A stretch of DNA of 64,000 nt from NCBI GenBank assembly GCA_002077045.2, contig KZ111171.1, positions 159,816 to 223,815 of the forward strand. Direction: 5' to 3'. Source of the stretch: Rachicladosporium sp. CCFEE 5018 (taxonomy: Eukaryota; Ascomycota; Dothideomycetes; Cladosporiales; Cladosporiaceae). This document shows, in pieces, positions 30,515 to 41,790 of this stretch (positions are counted from its first letter, which is position 1; every line of letters starts with the position of its first letter). The notes under the pieces were generated by a model. The model ran no database searches, was not told the DNA's origin, and saw nothing but the letters and a program-made list of their open reading frames with translations. The position numbers were made by a program, and so were the translations under genes.

Positions 30515-31330
30515 GCAACAATGAAATTGCCCAGATTATCCTTAGTTCACAGCCTCAGCCAAGGTAAGAGGAGTGGTTTAAAAAAGGCTGTACACTGGAT
30601 GTCCCCGGCCGGACGGCTGTCTCTTATACAGCTACTGAGCATGATCGCGCCGGTGATTGAATCGCGTCCAAGAGACTGGCTTGTGTATGCTTCTTGTGCG
30701 TAGCACGGGCGTAATGTAAAGATCAGTCCTCTTTGTCGGACTGCCACTGCTGTGCGAAGGCGTGCCGCGCTCTCTGGATGACAGCTTCAATTGTTGGCTT
30801 CTCGGCATGCAACGAGCCCAGTACGAACAGAGGAAGGCCTATGGACGCGTGTGGGACAATTCGCATTGAGTCGCAAGTGTCCCGTACGGATATAGCAAGC
30901 ATTCCCCGCCACGTAGAGAGGACTCCGGCTTACTGCCCGATGAAATCATGCTGAGTGCACTTCATGCTACGGAGGTAGCTCGTCACAAGTCCTTGAACCT
31001 AGAAGAGGATGCGACTACCGATGATTAGCTCCTATGATGAAGACCCTGCTTTCTATGGCCTTCGAGGATCGGAGCAACCCGAATCGAAATTTGTCGACGG
31101 AGTTGTTCTGCGTGCGCTAGGCGAATATCTGATACGTACTGAGCCGTATGGCAGCCGTCAAGGCGTGCTAAGAACTGAGTGTCGCAGAAGTGCGGAACTG
31201 CAAAGCCCACAGGCAAGTCCTCGTCTAAAGCTGCTCCACTGTGTCCTGAGATTGCGTCTATTCTGGGTAGCAGCAGCTGTAATTGGGGCGTATACAGTCT
31301 GCTGTACGTAGACTATACTTCGCAGCCCTG

Positions 31331-31622
31331 GCAGACCTGTGCACAACCTCGATCATTGCTGCCGAGCAGTGCTCTCGAGATCGGCAGTCTGGGCGTCTTG
31401 AAGACATGGCAGGTATAATTAGATCAGAGTTGACTTCAAGGGTCCATGGAAGCAGATTGCTGTACTGGCGCACTCTGCCAGGCGTGTGCACAACATCGAC
31501 ACCGGCCGCCGAGAAATGGTATCAACGTCTGGAGTCTGTAAGCCCTGGGACTAGGTAGGTATAAATAGATCAAGGTTGGATTCCAGCTTGCATGGAAGCA
31601 GGTTGCCGGAGCGGCGCACTTC
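31331..31622. repeat. Two diverged tandem copies, period about 146 bp
   Basis: Landmarks recur at 146-147 bp: tgtgcacaac at 31338 and 31485, ggtataatta/ggtataaata at 31412 and 31558, catggaagca at 31445 and 31591, ggcgcact at 31467 and 31613. The copies lie directly upstream of the secreted protein gene, and each holds a TATA-like GGTATAA(A/T)TAGATC core, so they may duplicate a promoter element. Confidence 0.8.
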
Positions 31623-31650
31623 GATATGAATCACTGTATCTGTATTCTGA

Positions 31651-31657
31651 TATAAAA
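31651..31657 (+). promoter_or_regulatory. TATA box of the secreted protein gene
   Basis: TATAAAA, 56 bp before the ATG at 31713. Spacing to the start codon is normal for a short 5' leader. Confidence 0.6.
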
Positions 31658-31712
31658 GTGATCCAGGAGAGGGTGACGGAAGCCAACACATCACAGTCTG
31701 CAACGATTCACT

Positions 31713-32249
31713 ATGCTGGCCTCGTATCTTCTCACGATGTTCGTTGGCCTGTTCACAGCAGTCACCGTGGCCTTTACGGGTGATTCGTTCCAGCTCACCA
31801 ATCTTCTGGTCACTCGCATCGAAACTGGGAACACAACTTTGACATTCACGGTCTACGATCCTGACCCTCTGACCAATGCGACAGCGGTCTGTTTTGGCAC
31901 ATGGCCGTACGAGTCGAAGTCCTGGCCATCCGGTGGATACTCACCTTGCGGTACGAGTACGTTCGGCTGGAACATCGCCGCATTTCGCTCATGGCAAGAT
32001 TTTGAGATCGGCATCGAGCATTTGTCTAGAGATCCAGGGTGTGTTGTCTGTTCCTGATCTAGCTCATCTCGACCTTGCTGATCTGAACTTCACAGGATGG
32101 GACCTCCTCCGTATGACTATGTGATCACGTACGGCGCAGGGACGTACAATATGAGTAGCATGGCATGCGGAGACATAGGGTGCATGGAGGGATGCGTTCA
32201 AAAGCCCAACACAAAGGTTCTCGTCTTGATCACACGCTCGAGTGCGTGA
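31713..32249 (+). CDS. Small secreted protein, beta-rich (third secreted candidate)
   Basis: Exons 31713-32038 and 32096-32249 (57-bp intron, phase-consistent) give 159 aa. N-terminal leader SYLLTMFVGLFTAVTVAFT fits a signal peptide. The mature protein alternates short beta-like strands (TTLTFTVYDPDPLTNATAVC, FEIGIEHL, YDYVITYGAGTYN) and has five cysteines, ending CGDIGCMEGC and VLVLITRSSA. The order of strands and the C-terminal hydrophobic strand are reminiscent of Alt a 1-like (AA1-like) secreted beta-barrels of Dothideomycetes; that is an inference without alignment. Two sequons (NTT, NAT) are present. It is not a copy of the two six-cysteine proteins at 16-18 kb. Confidence 0.7.
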
Positions 32250-32427
32250 TTAGATAGGAGACACGTGGTAATGACACATTTGGGTCTTTGTCTTGTCGAG
32301 GATTGCTTTCAAGGGTCTCCGAGTGCCGATTGTTCTTATAGTTCTAGCTTGACCCCAGTACTGCCATCGACGGGTTCATTGTATGACAGTCCCAAGCATG
32401 CGTTAGGCGGCAAGCATGGCCATAACA
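32250..32427. other. Short convergent spacer
   Basis: 178 bp between the stop codons of the secreted protein gene and the permease. Confidence 0.5.
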
Positions 32428-34453
32428 TCATTCCACTCTTTGCATTCGCTCTTTCGGCGATACGTACACCTTTTGGCCTTTGACAAAATAATAGCCCGTG
32501 GCAACGATGACGACAAAGCCGATCAGCAGGCTCGAGAAGTTCATCGACTTGGCAGTCGTAGGCGTCACACCTGGAAATTGAATGAAGACGAAGATCGGCA
32601 CTAGCCAACATAACGCAATTACGTTGATCGGAAGTCCCCATCTGCCAAGTGACCTGGAACTTGTCAGCGCAGGTCTTTTGACCCATGGCGATCTGCAGCT
32701 TTACCACTTTCGGGTAGGCAATGTCTCGCCTCGTACACGCTTAATGGTGATGCAGCTTATACATATCAGGTACGACGCCAAGATACTACCGGTACCAAGC
32801 GCGAGGATGGCGTTCAGTGCGACCGCTGAGCCGATGTTAATCAGCGACAGAAGTACGCAAATCACGAGCGATACCAAGATAGCGTTGATCGGTATGCTCC
32901 AACGAGGCGGGACCTGATCGAGGTGTCAGTCAAGTTGAGAGTATGCCGCAGTGCTCAGTACAGCTTTTCACTTACGTATCGCACAGTGTTCGAGAACGGC
33001 ATGCCTTCGTCGCGCGCGAAGGACCAGATCTGGCGGCTTGCTGTAGCTACGCATGCAATCACGCTTCCTACAAGCGGCAACAAGATAAGCACCGTCATAA
33101 GTGTTGTGCCAACATGACTTTTGGTGACGTTAAAGAAGACCTGGATGAATGGGTAGCCAGTCGGAGTTGCCAGGATCTCGTCCAAATCTCCTAGCGTGAA
33201 AATCATTGTGATGGCCATAATGAAGCCTAGAAATCCATTGATGTAGGTGGACCACATGATAGATCGGGGCATGGCTCGAGTCGCATCCTTCGTTTCTTCG
33301 GCTATCCTGCATCAGAACATGTCATTCGAAAGAAGAATCTGTCAACGTACACATGTGGACCTGGCTATCGAAGCCGTTCAAAGAAACCGTGAGCGGATAC
33401 AGCCCGATCAACAAGGACAGACCGTCAGACGACCATCCTCCGCCATTGTTGATGTGGAAAAAGGCGCTGTATGGATTGTTGCGTGGTGCCAACGTCCTGT
33501 TCGCGCGTGGACAGTCAGCGAGGGCACACATGGGCCAAATAGCTAGCTCGCTAGGCCTTGGTCCTGAGTATACGTGCCACAAGATAATTATGATGACAAA
33601 CATCCCCCCAAAATGCAGGAGAGCAAGCGAGGCTTCGACAATAGGAAGTTGTCTGGCACCGTAAGTATTGAACCCTACGCAGAGTCCCACGATGCCGATA
33701 GTGATCATTGTGCCGTGCCAGCCTTGTGCAATGTAGTCAGGATAGTTGAGGGTGATGAGTCCCTGTATGACCGTCGCAACAAGCATGCCGATTCCGGTGA
33801 TGCCGCCTTGCCACCCAGCGATTGCAAGCCAGCCCGTGAGGAAGCTAAGGTATCTCTGCACGCGCGGAGGAGCAAATTCGGACACCTTCCGTGAAGTCAG
33901 CTATGCCGCCCAGTAGACCATTGAAAGGTGTAGCGAGGTACCCAGTGATATTGTCCGCCTGATGTTGCAGCCTGAGCAACGTTAGCATCGTCATTATCCC
34001 TCATTCCTCGGGGTTTGCACGCGTAACAAACCATTGATGACAGCTCAGCTATGCTCGCATAGACGAAGAGAAAGCCACCAAAGACAATCACGAATCCCCA
34101 GAATAGGCCAGCCGTGCCGCCGTTCGTGATAATGGCGAAGCTGTTCTACCAAAATCGAGCCGAACATTAGCTGCCGCGAAAAGGTAGCATCTTCTGTATG
34201 CTTACCGTCAACAACGTCTCCCACGTAACACTGCAACTTTGTATCAGTACATGCGACTGTAGAAGCGTGATAGAGTCTCAAGATATTGCATTGGAACTTG
34301 CATCAGCGTGGACCCAAAACCAAGCATGGATATGAACGTGAACATCCGTCGAGTCTCTTGGATCCGGCCCAATACGCCCATGTGTTGCTTATCTGCCTCA
34401 GTGCCTTGATACTTCGGTGCAATATGCGTATCGTCTAGCTTGATTTGCTCCAT
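32428..34453 (-). CDS. Amino acid/choline-type permease (APC superfamily)
   Basis: Eight exons: 34453-34302, 34230-34206, 34145-34032, 33971-33942, 33885-33353, 33306-32976, 32913-32705, 32653-32428; all phases agree and give 539 aa. It has the layout of the fungal ACT family: a polar N-terminus with YQGTEADKQHMGVLGR, TM1 entry FTFISMLGFGSTL, the motif NGGTAG, then SGGQYHWV and SEFAPPR, and about 12 hydrophobic spans, with FARDEGMPFS between TM8 and TM9. Relatives import choline, GABA or other amino acids at the plasma membrane. Splice 1 needs a GC donor (GCAAGT) to keep the frame, which is plausible but unproven. A longer start at 34528 (ATG) is possible. Two further short exons (25 and 30 bp) are supported only by phase and the family motif. 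Confidence 0.85.
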
Positions 34454-35639
34454 TGCGGCGCGGTTTAGGGATCCAGGCTCTTGTTGGAAAGTCGTTGTGC
34501 TGGGCGGAGCTGGACGTTCTAGGATCATGAGAGCTAGAGGGGCCGGAGTGAAATAGAGAAGGTGGCGGTAAGGGAAAGGAAGACCACCGTGCAACGTAGG
34601 CGGACTCGAAGGCAATGGCACGGAATGATGAAAGCTTAGCCAAGGCAGAAAGTATTCGCTTCGCCAATGCGCACTCAGCCTCTACCTAGATCTGGTTAGC
34701 TGATGCAGCAGTCGCGAGGAACTCTGAATTCAGACACGCAGTAGCGCAGACGAATCACCACGATGGCTTCAAGGTTGCATTCAGGCTCATCAAGGCGGCA
34801 GTCGAAAGCCGCAGTCTTTTTGGTGGAGTTCCATAGGTTGCCGGAGGAGTGGCTGTCAGCGATGGCAAAGGCCGCGAGCCCACTGCGTACTGCCCCGCCA
34901 TCAAGTCAAGTCTCTCTCCGATTTCACGTGAAAAAGGATGGCACGATCATGCGCTCTCCGATCGATCTTCCCGACATATACAATACCTGCCCCGCAAGGA
35001 TGATAGGCTGGGTGATACAGTAGGTTCTTCTCGCTAGAATCCATGAAATGTCCTCCGTCTTGCGATCCCGAATTGCCCCATATTAATGCGCATGTCGTTC
35101 CTGCATACAAGCCTACGTATTAATCTCGCTAGCCTGAGAGACCATGCATGAGCGCGTTAGGAAGATAAGATATATTAAAGTGCGGCAGGACGGGGGGACG
35201 TTCCGAAAAAACGTTCGCCAGTAGTACCTCTCGGCTACTCCTCGGGGTTTCATCGTTAGAACATAATGAACCGCACATGGGTTTGGTCTCTAAGCTGCAG
35301 CGGGGCTTGCGTTAGTGCTTCGGCTGGTCAAGATCGATTGTTGTTAACGACACAGCACTTCTCATACGCTAGGAGCCAAAACAGCATTGATGCTCGGTCC
35401 AGGTCATACTGTCGACTAAACCCTTACGCCGCACGCTTGCGTGTCTCAAGCATGAGAAGGGCAAGAGATTGTCGAGGCACGATCTCGGGGTACGAATTGG
35501 CCCGGGTTGTCTCAACACCTGTTTGAGTGATAGATGCTTCGATTGATCCCAATAAGGTCGTGCTTAACGTGTTGCTGTCCGTCCTCCTGCGAGTCTCCCA
35601 CCTTCGACCTGCAACTGCCACCAGGAATCCATTGCGAGT
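34454..35639. other. Divergent spacer between permease and PTH11-like gene
   Basis: Contains both promoters. A stretch of six G and an A-run with acgtt repeats lies near 35191-35216. No gene accepted. Confidence 0.4.
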
Positions 35640-37055
35640 ATGTACGTCGACTTGCCTCCCGGTTACATTCCAGCCTTACATCCGATCACCCAGGACGATC
35701 ATAGCGGACTTGCTAGCATAGCTAGCGGCTGTGCTCTTGTCTTCACTCTGATGTTCGCAGGCATACGGCTATGGAACTGCTACCGTATCGGAGTCAACAT
35801 AGACGACGTCCTCCTGTTCGCAGGCACTGCAAGTCTTCTTCTGGCTGCGTATCATATTTCTACTGACTTCTATGGTTCTTCAAGTTCTTAAGCTTCGTTC
35901 AATCCGTACTCATACTCATCGCCGTAGATCAAGGCCTCGGCAGATCAGAATACCTTCTCGAGAAGGATGGGGTTCTGCGGATCGCGAAGGTATAACGTTA
36001 CGCTTCTCTTGAAACATTTTCCATTACTAACCATTGACAGATTTTGTATGTCAGCGACTTGCTTTACGTAGCTGCGCTCTTCCTGTCAAAGCTCTCTATG
36101 TCGTTCTTAGTGAAGAGACTCAGTTCTGGAGACAAACTCAAGCGATTGATCAATCCATGCATATACTATGTTTGCATTGCGTTCGTTGCAAGTATCATCA
36201 TGGTAGCCATTGGCTGCGAAGGCACGCAGCCATGGTCCCGCTTTACTGGGGCTTGCGATAGCCAGGTCAGTATCTCACAGCTGCACTACGACACACCGAC
36301 TTCTCCTGACTGAAGTAGAGTCAGTATCCACGCTGGGTCTCAGTCGAAGGCCTCGCCATGCTCACTGAACTACTCATATTGCTGTTCAGCTTGTGGATGA
36401 TCGTACCCCTACAAATGTCTTGGAAACGCAAGATCAGACCCCTGACGCCCTTCTTCATTCGTTTAGTGTAAGATCAACTAACACTTCGGAGAAGCGAGAA
36501 GGCCAGCTGACGCTGGCGATGTTCCAGGGTGATTATACCTGCGGCATTCCGTCTTAGGAGTCTTCACGATGTCCAACTCTCTACCGATCCGAACTTCGAC
36601 AGCGTTGGCAGCATCGTGTTCACCCAAGCGGAACTTGCCTGCAGCCTGGTTACGGCCACGGTTTCGTGCTTACTAGCATTCGTCCGAGGATGGAACACTG
36701 GATTTGGAGCCTTGAACCCGGACACAGTGCAAGCGCAATCTCGACAAGACTCGATCAAAGCGGGCGGTAGCCATGAGCTGAGTGCTATTCATCATCGCAA
36801 CACTCGACGATCCCACATCAGTGTAAGTCTCTCGGCAGTCGCTGCTTGCTCCGAGGAACGTCTTGCTGACCACACGGCCTTCCATAGGCAGTCGCAGAGG
36901 ATTCTACACACATGTGGTCGATCAATACATCACGAGGAAAGCCGGCAGAGCAGAGAAGCATTGCAAGTGATGACAGTACTGGTATGATGATACGGAAGAC
37001 CACGGAGACTCGCATCCACACAGAGGCTCGAAACACAACATTGTCGAAAGTATGA
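35640..37055 (+). CDS. Rhodopsin-domain integral membrane protein (PTH11-like)
   Basis: Six exons, 35640-35848, 35893-35989, 36041-36265, 36319-36467, 36528-36822, 36888-37055; every junction keeps phase and the product is 380 aa. The N-terminal half carries seven predicted spans (for example ASGCALVFTLMFAGIRLW, SFVQSVLILIAVDQGLG, LYVAALFLSKLSMSFLV, NPCIYYVCIAFVASIIMV) with the family signature RLW and the DD motif IGVNIDDVLLFAG before TM2. The cytosolic tail is polar and ends in the RKTTET-type segment common to this group. Such proteins are fungal GPCR-like receptors in the plasma membrane, some required for sensing hydrophobic or host surfaces; the ligand is unknown. Intron 2 has a textbook TACTAAC branch site. 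Previously overlapping open frames around 36529-36987 hide the last intron. Confidence 0.87.
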
Positions 37056-37634
37056 TAGAAAACATGGGTCCCAGTAGCACTGTAGGAGCTGTGCGTCTGA
37101 ATGCCGTGACAGACCGTTGAGGGAGAATACCTTTCTTGCGCTTCTATGTAAATTACTGTATTGATGGACCATTGGCAGTGCGCTCACCGGTGAACGCGCG
37201 AGCAGATGAGCAAAATGGGTCTTCATAGAAAGACAGGACGGGATGACTTCATTTGCTCATAACCACTGTGCGATGTTTTGCATGTGTCTCCGGTCTCGAT
37301 GTTGACGAATATGGGTGACCGTGGCCGCGATCAGCCCTACATTGCTGGGCTAGCATATGCCCCAAGAAGTCTGCCAAAGCCCTTCCCTCGATCATTGTCG
37401 AGCATCATCCGCCTAGTATAGACGCTGATATGATCTGTGACATCTAGACATGTACGGCAATGAGATGAGTCTGCTCCATGTTCCTGGTCCACGTTAGCAG
37501 GGAGCAGACGCAGAGATGTAGAACTTGATGACGCAAGTCAAGTCCAAGACGACCAAGTGCATACGCACGATTAAGGCTGGAGACATGTAGCCCAGGCTCG
37601 GGCGTCTCACGCATTACGCGCTTGAAATCAGCCT
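37056..37634. other. Convergent spacer
   Basis: No gene recognised between the two tail-to-tail genes. Confidence 0.4.
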
Positions 37635-40313
37635 TCATGCAACACCTTGTATATCGGAGTCCTCCTGCACCTGGTGATCGGCTTTGCTTTTCAACAGGGA
37701 GACCACTTCGCGAAGTTGTTCACAGAGCTCAACCCGTGACTGGAGGATCTGATCTGAAGTGTCAACATTACCCATTGTCGCCTCTAACCTCCGCAGATGC
37801 CAGATTACACTGTGCGCAACATCCCTCTGGATCGACTGTTGCGACGAAGTGAATGACTTGATCGATTCCAGTATTGGTCCCATGTTGTGCTCGTCCCACA
37901 GCAATCCGCCTTGCACTAGTGAAGGTTCCAGTGCCAAAGCTGCATGAATCACCCGTAGTCCTGGGGGTAAAATGAGAACATCGTCCGGCTCCAGTAAGAT
38001 TGCCCGACTGTTACCGTCAGGACTCCAGCCCTGCGGATGATCGATGTATTTTCCCCAGACATCCGGATGCCAAGGTACGACGAAGTAAAGCTGACGACCC
38101 AGCAAATTGCGCATCCAGGAACCGCCATAGACATCGGCTTCAGTCCCAGTGAATGACCCAACGTTGCTGAGTCTATTGTACTCTTCGAATGGATCGTCAG
38201 GTGACCACTGCGGGCGCTGCCGCAAATGCGATATGTCCTTCAGCCTAGAGTGCCGGAACATGCGCGTTAGGGGTGGTTCATCTGCTGCACTGACGTTGGG
38301 AAAGCTCACGATCACGTCAGACAAGCTCAAGTATCCAGCAGTGCTTTCATGACCCCTCGCCTGTTCCAGACGATCAAGCAGGGGACACACTAGGTCAGGA
38401 CGGCGGCGGCGTTGACGCAGCGCGAACACTTCGAAGGACAGCAAGCCAGCGTCGAGGAAGGCAGCTTTGAGCACGACAGGTTTTGTGAGGATCTCTGTGC
38501 CCTGTGGCTTATACTGCTCGTTCATCTCGTCGATAGACCATAGAAAGTAGTCAAGCCCCGGCGTTGCAAATATTATGTGCCTTACCCATGCACTGATGGC
38601 ATCCTTCGTGTTCTTCCTAAGTCGCAATCTAGCTAGCTCTTGGGCTTCATGTACAGCACGATGAAGTTCGTCGGTAGTCTGCAATGAATCTGACTTCGGC
38701 AATGTAAACCCCATACCGCGGTCTCCACACTCGACACAGAACACAGGATCTTGAGCCACATCGGATGCGGCACCGCTCACCACGTCCACTGGCTGCGGCA
38801 CTTCTCTTTGGCTGTTCTCGTCTTGCTCTGCAATTGCGTGGAGTTGAGGCTGTGAAGGGTCAAAATGCGGCCCAGGATTCTCCGGTGATCCAGAATCCAG
38901 TTCTGGCATAGCAGAGATACGTCTGGGCAGAGTGTTCTGTAGCCTAGCCCGATTTTGCGGAAGTGGCGAAACTGCATAGTCTGAATCTGAGTCGCTTGCT
39001 GGCTGACTAGGTGAGGCAGTCTGAGCAAAACTATCATCGACCTCGGGGCTTGATCCGAAGAATGCGTCGTTGAAGAATGATGACTCTTCTAGTACAGGTG
39101 GACTTCCGCGCTCGGTATCGCTGAGATTTGCATGTAGGTGCCCTGGGCTATTCTGAGAGACGGAATTGGATGCACTGTGATCATGTAAAGCTTGCTCGTG
39201 CAAACCTGTGGCGTCGGTCCCATACTCCGGCGAGTCAGGGGCATCAGACACACTCGTAGAGGAACCTCTGGTTGGTCCAATCGATCTCTCTTCGGTTCTG
39301 TCGCGTTCTTCCGGGGTGTGTATACCATACCTCTCGTCATTGGGCCTAGAGCGCACAAAAGGGTCGGTACCAGCAACGAACAAAGATGACTCACGTGACG
39401 ACTGCTGATCCGGTACAGCATCTGTAGAAGAGTCACGCCCACACCGCAAGGCTCTCCCCAGCCCGGGTCTTCCTTCTTGTCGCCGTAAGGGCGTAGATTT
39501 TCCAGACAACGACCGTCGTGAGCGTGATCGCGGAGTGCTCGATCTTGAGCGTCGTTGCGTCAAAGGCGGAGTCAGTGGATCTCGCATTGAAGCCTCACTC
39601 GGGACCAACATGCCATAACGATCAAAGGTGATTCCGAGGATCCGCATCTGCTCAGCATTACGTAGGCCGGGTATCGATGTGTAGTCCTGCCGGATCCAGC
39701 GGTCGACATTGCGAGCGTAGGTTTCGCGATCAAACGGAGGTCCTCGATCGTTTATTACGCCTCCCAAGTCAGCGGCCAACAATGGGCACAATGTGCCGTC
39801 TCGTGTGTTGTGCGCGCCCTTGCCATCGCCAATCTTACTTCTACTGGGGCCGCCATGGATGAATGCATCTTGCCTGATGAGCATCACATTGTTGAGCCTT
39901 TCTACAGCATGCGGCCAGGGATATCTCTTGGCAACTCTCGCAAGTGCCATCAGGAAGTTCTCGGACTGGTTTTGCCATTCGTAGTAGGCGACCTTGTCGG
40001 AAGACCAGGCAGCTGTCACTCCAGCAAGGTAACGATTTTTAGTAGCTCTGATCTGGGGGTGCACCGGCACTCGTGCGAGGTCCTCTACTTCACTCCAGCA
40101 TGCGAATCGTGGGGTGATCCCATGCGCGTTCACGGCATTCAGCAATGCATAAGCGACATCGCCTGACTTGGCAGATGTGCGCAATATGCGTTCGCAGTGC
40201 TGGCTTACGCATGCTTGAAGACCGTCGGCATCAGACGCAGGATCATGTTGGAGTATGTCTTGATAGATCAAGGCTGACCACTCTAAGGTAGTGCTCCCAC
40301 TGAGGTCATTCAT
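37635..40313 (-). CDS. Large hypothetical protein with a JmjC/cupin-like C-terminal region
   Basis: 892 aa in one exon. Residues roughly 1-240 form a conserved-looking globular part (PRFACWSEVEDLARVP, YYEWQNQSENFLMAL). An Arg/Ser-rich stretch near 255-280 (RRSRSSTPRSRSRRS) and a long disordered acidic middle follow. The C-terminal part has GGSWMRNLLGRQLYFVV, then LLEPDDVLILPPGLRVIHAA and GGLLWDEHN, the pattern of a JmjC/cupin barrel in fungal proteins of unknown function, with a Leu-Pro-Pro-Gly turn before the His. Only one of the metal ligands of a classical JmjC (His) is clear, so catalytic function is doubtful. A final coiled helix is rich in Glu and Leu. Probably nuclear if the RS region is functional. 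Confidence 0.75.
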   Translation of the reverse strand: MNDLSGSTTLEWSALIYQDILQHDPASDADGLQACVSQHCERILRTSAKSGDVAYALLNAVNAHGITPRFACWSEVEDLARVPVHPQIRATKNRYLAGVTAAWSSDKVAYYEWQNQSENFLMALARVAKRYPWPHAVERLNNVMLIRQDAFIHGGPSRSKIGDGKGAHNTRDGTLCPLLAADLGGVINDRGPPFDRETYARNVDRWIRQDYTSIPGLRNAEQMRILGITFDRYGMLVPSEASMRDPLTPPLTQRRSRSSTPRSRSRRSLSGKSTPLRRQEGRPGLGRALRCGRDSSTDAVPDQQSSRESSLFVAGTDPFVRSRPNDERYGIHTPEERDRTEERSIGPTRGSSTSVSDAPDSPEYGTDATGLHEQALHDHSASNSVSQNSPGHLHANLSDTERGSPPVLEESSFFNDAFFGSSPEVDDSFAQTASPSQPASDSDSDYAVSPLPQNRARLQNTLPRRISAMPELDSGSPENPGPHFDPSQPQLHAIAEQDENSQREVPQPVDVVSGAASDVAQDPVFCVECGDRGMGFTLPKSDSLQTTDELHRAVHEAQELARLRLRKNTKDAISAWVRHIIFATPGLDYFLWSIDEMNEQYKPQGTEILTKPVVLKAAFLDAGLLSFEVFALRQRRRRPDLVCPLLDRLEQARGHESTAGYLSLSDVIVSFPNVSAADEPPLTRMFRHSRLKDISHLRQRPQWSPDDPFEEYNRLSNVGSFTGTEADVYGGSWMRNLLGRQLYFVVPWHPDVWGKYIDHPQGWSPDGNSRAILLEPDDVLILPPGLRVIHAALALEPSLVQGGLLWDEHNMGPILESIKSFTSSQQSIQRDVAHSVIWHLRRLEATMGNVDTSDQILQSRVELCEQLREVVSLLKSKADHQVQEDSDIQGVA

Positions 40314-41044
40314 AATTGCAGGGTCTCGGCACCACTGTCCCGCATTTGACAGCGGGCCTCCCGCCCTTTTCTACATGGCAACGCACGGTCGTTTGAGTTC
40401 AACGTCTGTGCAGCGGAGCTTCGTTCACGTTTCAGAATGTATGAATAGGTAGAGCGCGAATGCATCACACGTGCAGTGCTGTATCCTGGAAAACGTGCTT
40501 CAGAAATCCGCAGACGTCCGGCAATCAGGTTCCCGGCTTCCACATCTCAATACACTGGGATAGCAATTGTTGCGATACCAGCTGCAAAAACCAGCGGCGC
40601 CGCCCGTACATCAAGCATAATTGCCCTTGTCGCAAGCTTCGCGCGGCTCAGAACAGAGTGCACCAGGATGACCAAAGAACGTGGACCCGCCCCAGTCGAT
40701 GGTCCGTTGGCAACATTACTCTACGTAGCATTGAGGTTGATCATGTGAGTTCTTGTAGCCCAAGAAGCCACGAACGCAGGGGCCTTAGGTACTTCCCCAA
40801 CTCGCATCCAATACTCGAGCATTGGTGCGTGAATGAGCAACCATCCGTTGGAAGATCCCGAGGGCTATTCTAATGGCTGAGGCAAAAGGTCTTTGACCCA
40901 CGCGTGCATCTTTTGGAGTCGGCAGGTTTTTGCACGCAATGTACCCTGGCCTCTTGCGATAGGTTCTGGAATAAGGCATTCTGATGACTATGAATCGAGC
41001 ATCTGCACGGAACGCTAGGATTATGTCCGTTTGCCAACCTTCGC
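40314..41044. other. Intergenic stretch
   Basis: Promoter of the large JmjC-like gene plus sequence with no supported gene. Frames 40460-40873 and 40785-41075 overlap on opposite strands and are not accepted. Confidence 0.4.
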
Positions 41045-41790
41045 TCACTGCGCTGGCATATTCGCAAATTTGCATAGCGCGTCTATTGCATCCGTAAGAT
41101 TCGCACTCACGCCCCCGTATTGCTTAATCCAGACACCTAAGGCGCATATGATCTCAGCATTCCAAGGAACCGCCCCAGCCAACTCTGCGTCGTCAGCCAT
41201 TAGCCTTCCTAGATGCATGGCCTCGAGCCGAGCTGCTTGCAGCAGGGACTCCATCTTCAGTGAATGCATCCGTGTGGCGAGCTTGCTCTTCATGAATTGT
41301 TCTGTTTGTTCGGATGCCGTATCAGGAGTCGTCAAGTGGGCACTGCAGCCGCTCGGAGCGAGCTCGAGGACCCCAGACCGCCAGTGAAATGGTGACTCAG
41401 TGTTGCGGGAGTCCTGTCCCTCCTGCGTGGTATTGCGTGGTTCCCCACTTGTAATGGCTAACATGCTTCCAGCGACCATGGTCTGCGCTGCCAGATTCGT
41501 GTCTCCCTGCGACCGCGGCGCATAGAGTCCAAGCGCATCCAGCCTAAGCGCAGCTTTAGGTTCTTGAACTTCAAACCTCACTGGATACTGTGGGCTCGTG
41601 CCAGAGGAAAGGCTTCTCGCGGGTCAGAGATTTGTGTATTTGCAGCATCCACAAGACTGGCCACGTACTGCAAAGTTTGAGACCCGTCCTCCGTCGCCGA
41701 ACCATAACTTGGTACATTCGGTGTGTTCACTTTGGCACTGGGCCCTTCTTCGAACTTCATGGACTGAGAAGGTCGTATACAAGTCGCCAT
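41045..41790 (-). CDS. Hypothetical helical protein
   Basis: Exons 41790-41582 and 41543-41045, with a short 38-bp intron (GTGAGG donor) that joins two frames; 235 aa. The N-terminal third is polar with NVPSYGSATEDGSQT, which resembles PPSYGATEGQ in the 51260-52053 protein. The C-terminal part is a helix bundle (SLKMESLLQAARLEAMHLGRL, AIDALCKFANMP). No domain recognised. The intron is shorter than usual in this window, so the first exon is the weaker part of the model. Confidence 0.5.

Larger units (their letters stand above)
30515..31712. other. Intergenic stretch with tandem repeat and promoter
   Basis: No gene. The right part contains the 146-bp repeat (31331-31622) and a TATA box TATAAAA at 31651-31657, 56 bp before the ATG of the secreted protein gene. 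Confidence 0.5.

Noticed and set aside
33247..33894. Plus-strand frames across the permease
   Set aside because: Shadows of the minus-strand permease exons.
35849..35892. Frameshift in the PTH11-like gene between TM2 and TM3
   Set aside because: A 44-bp intron with a CTGAC branch explains the frame change and restores a continuous membrane span.
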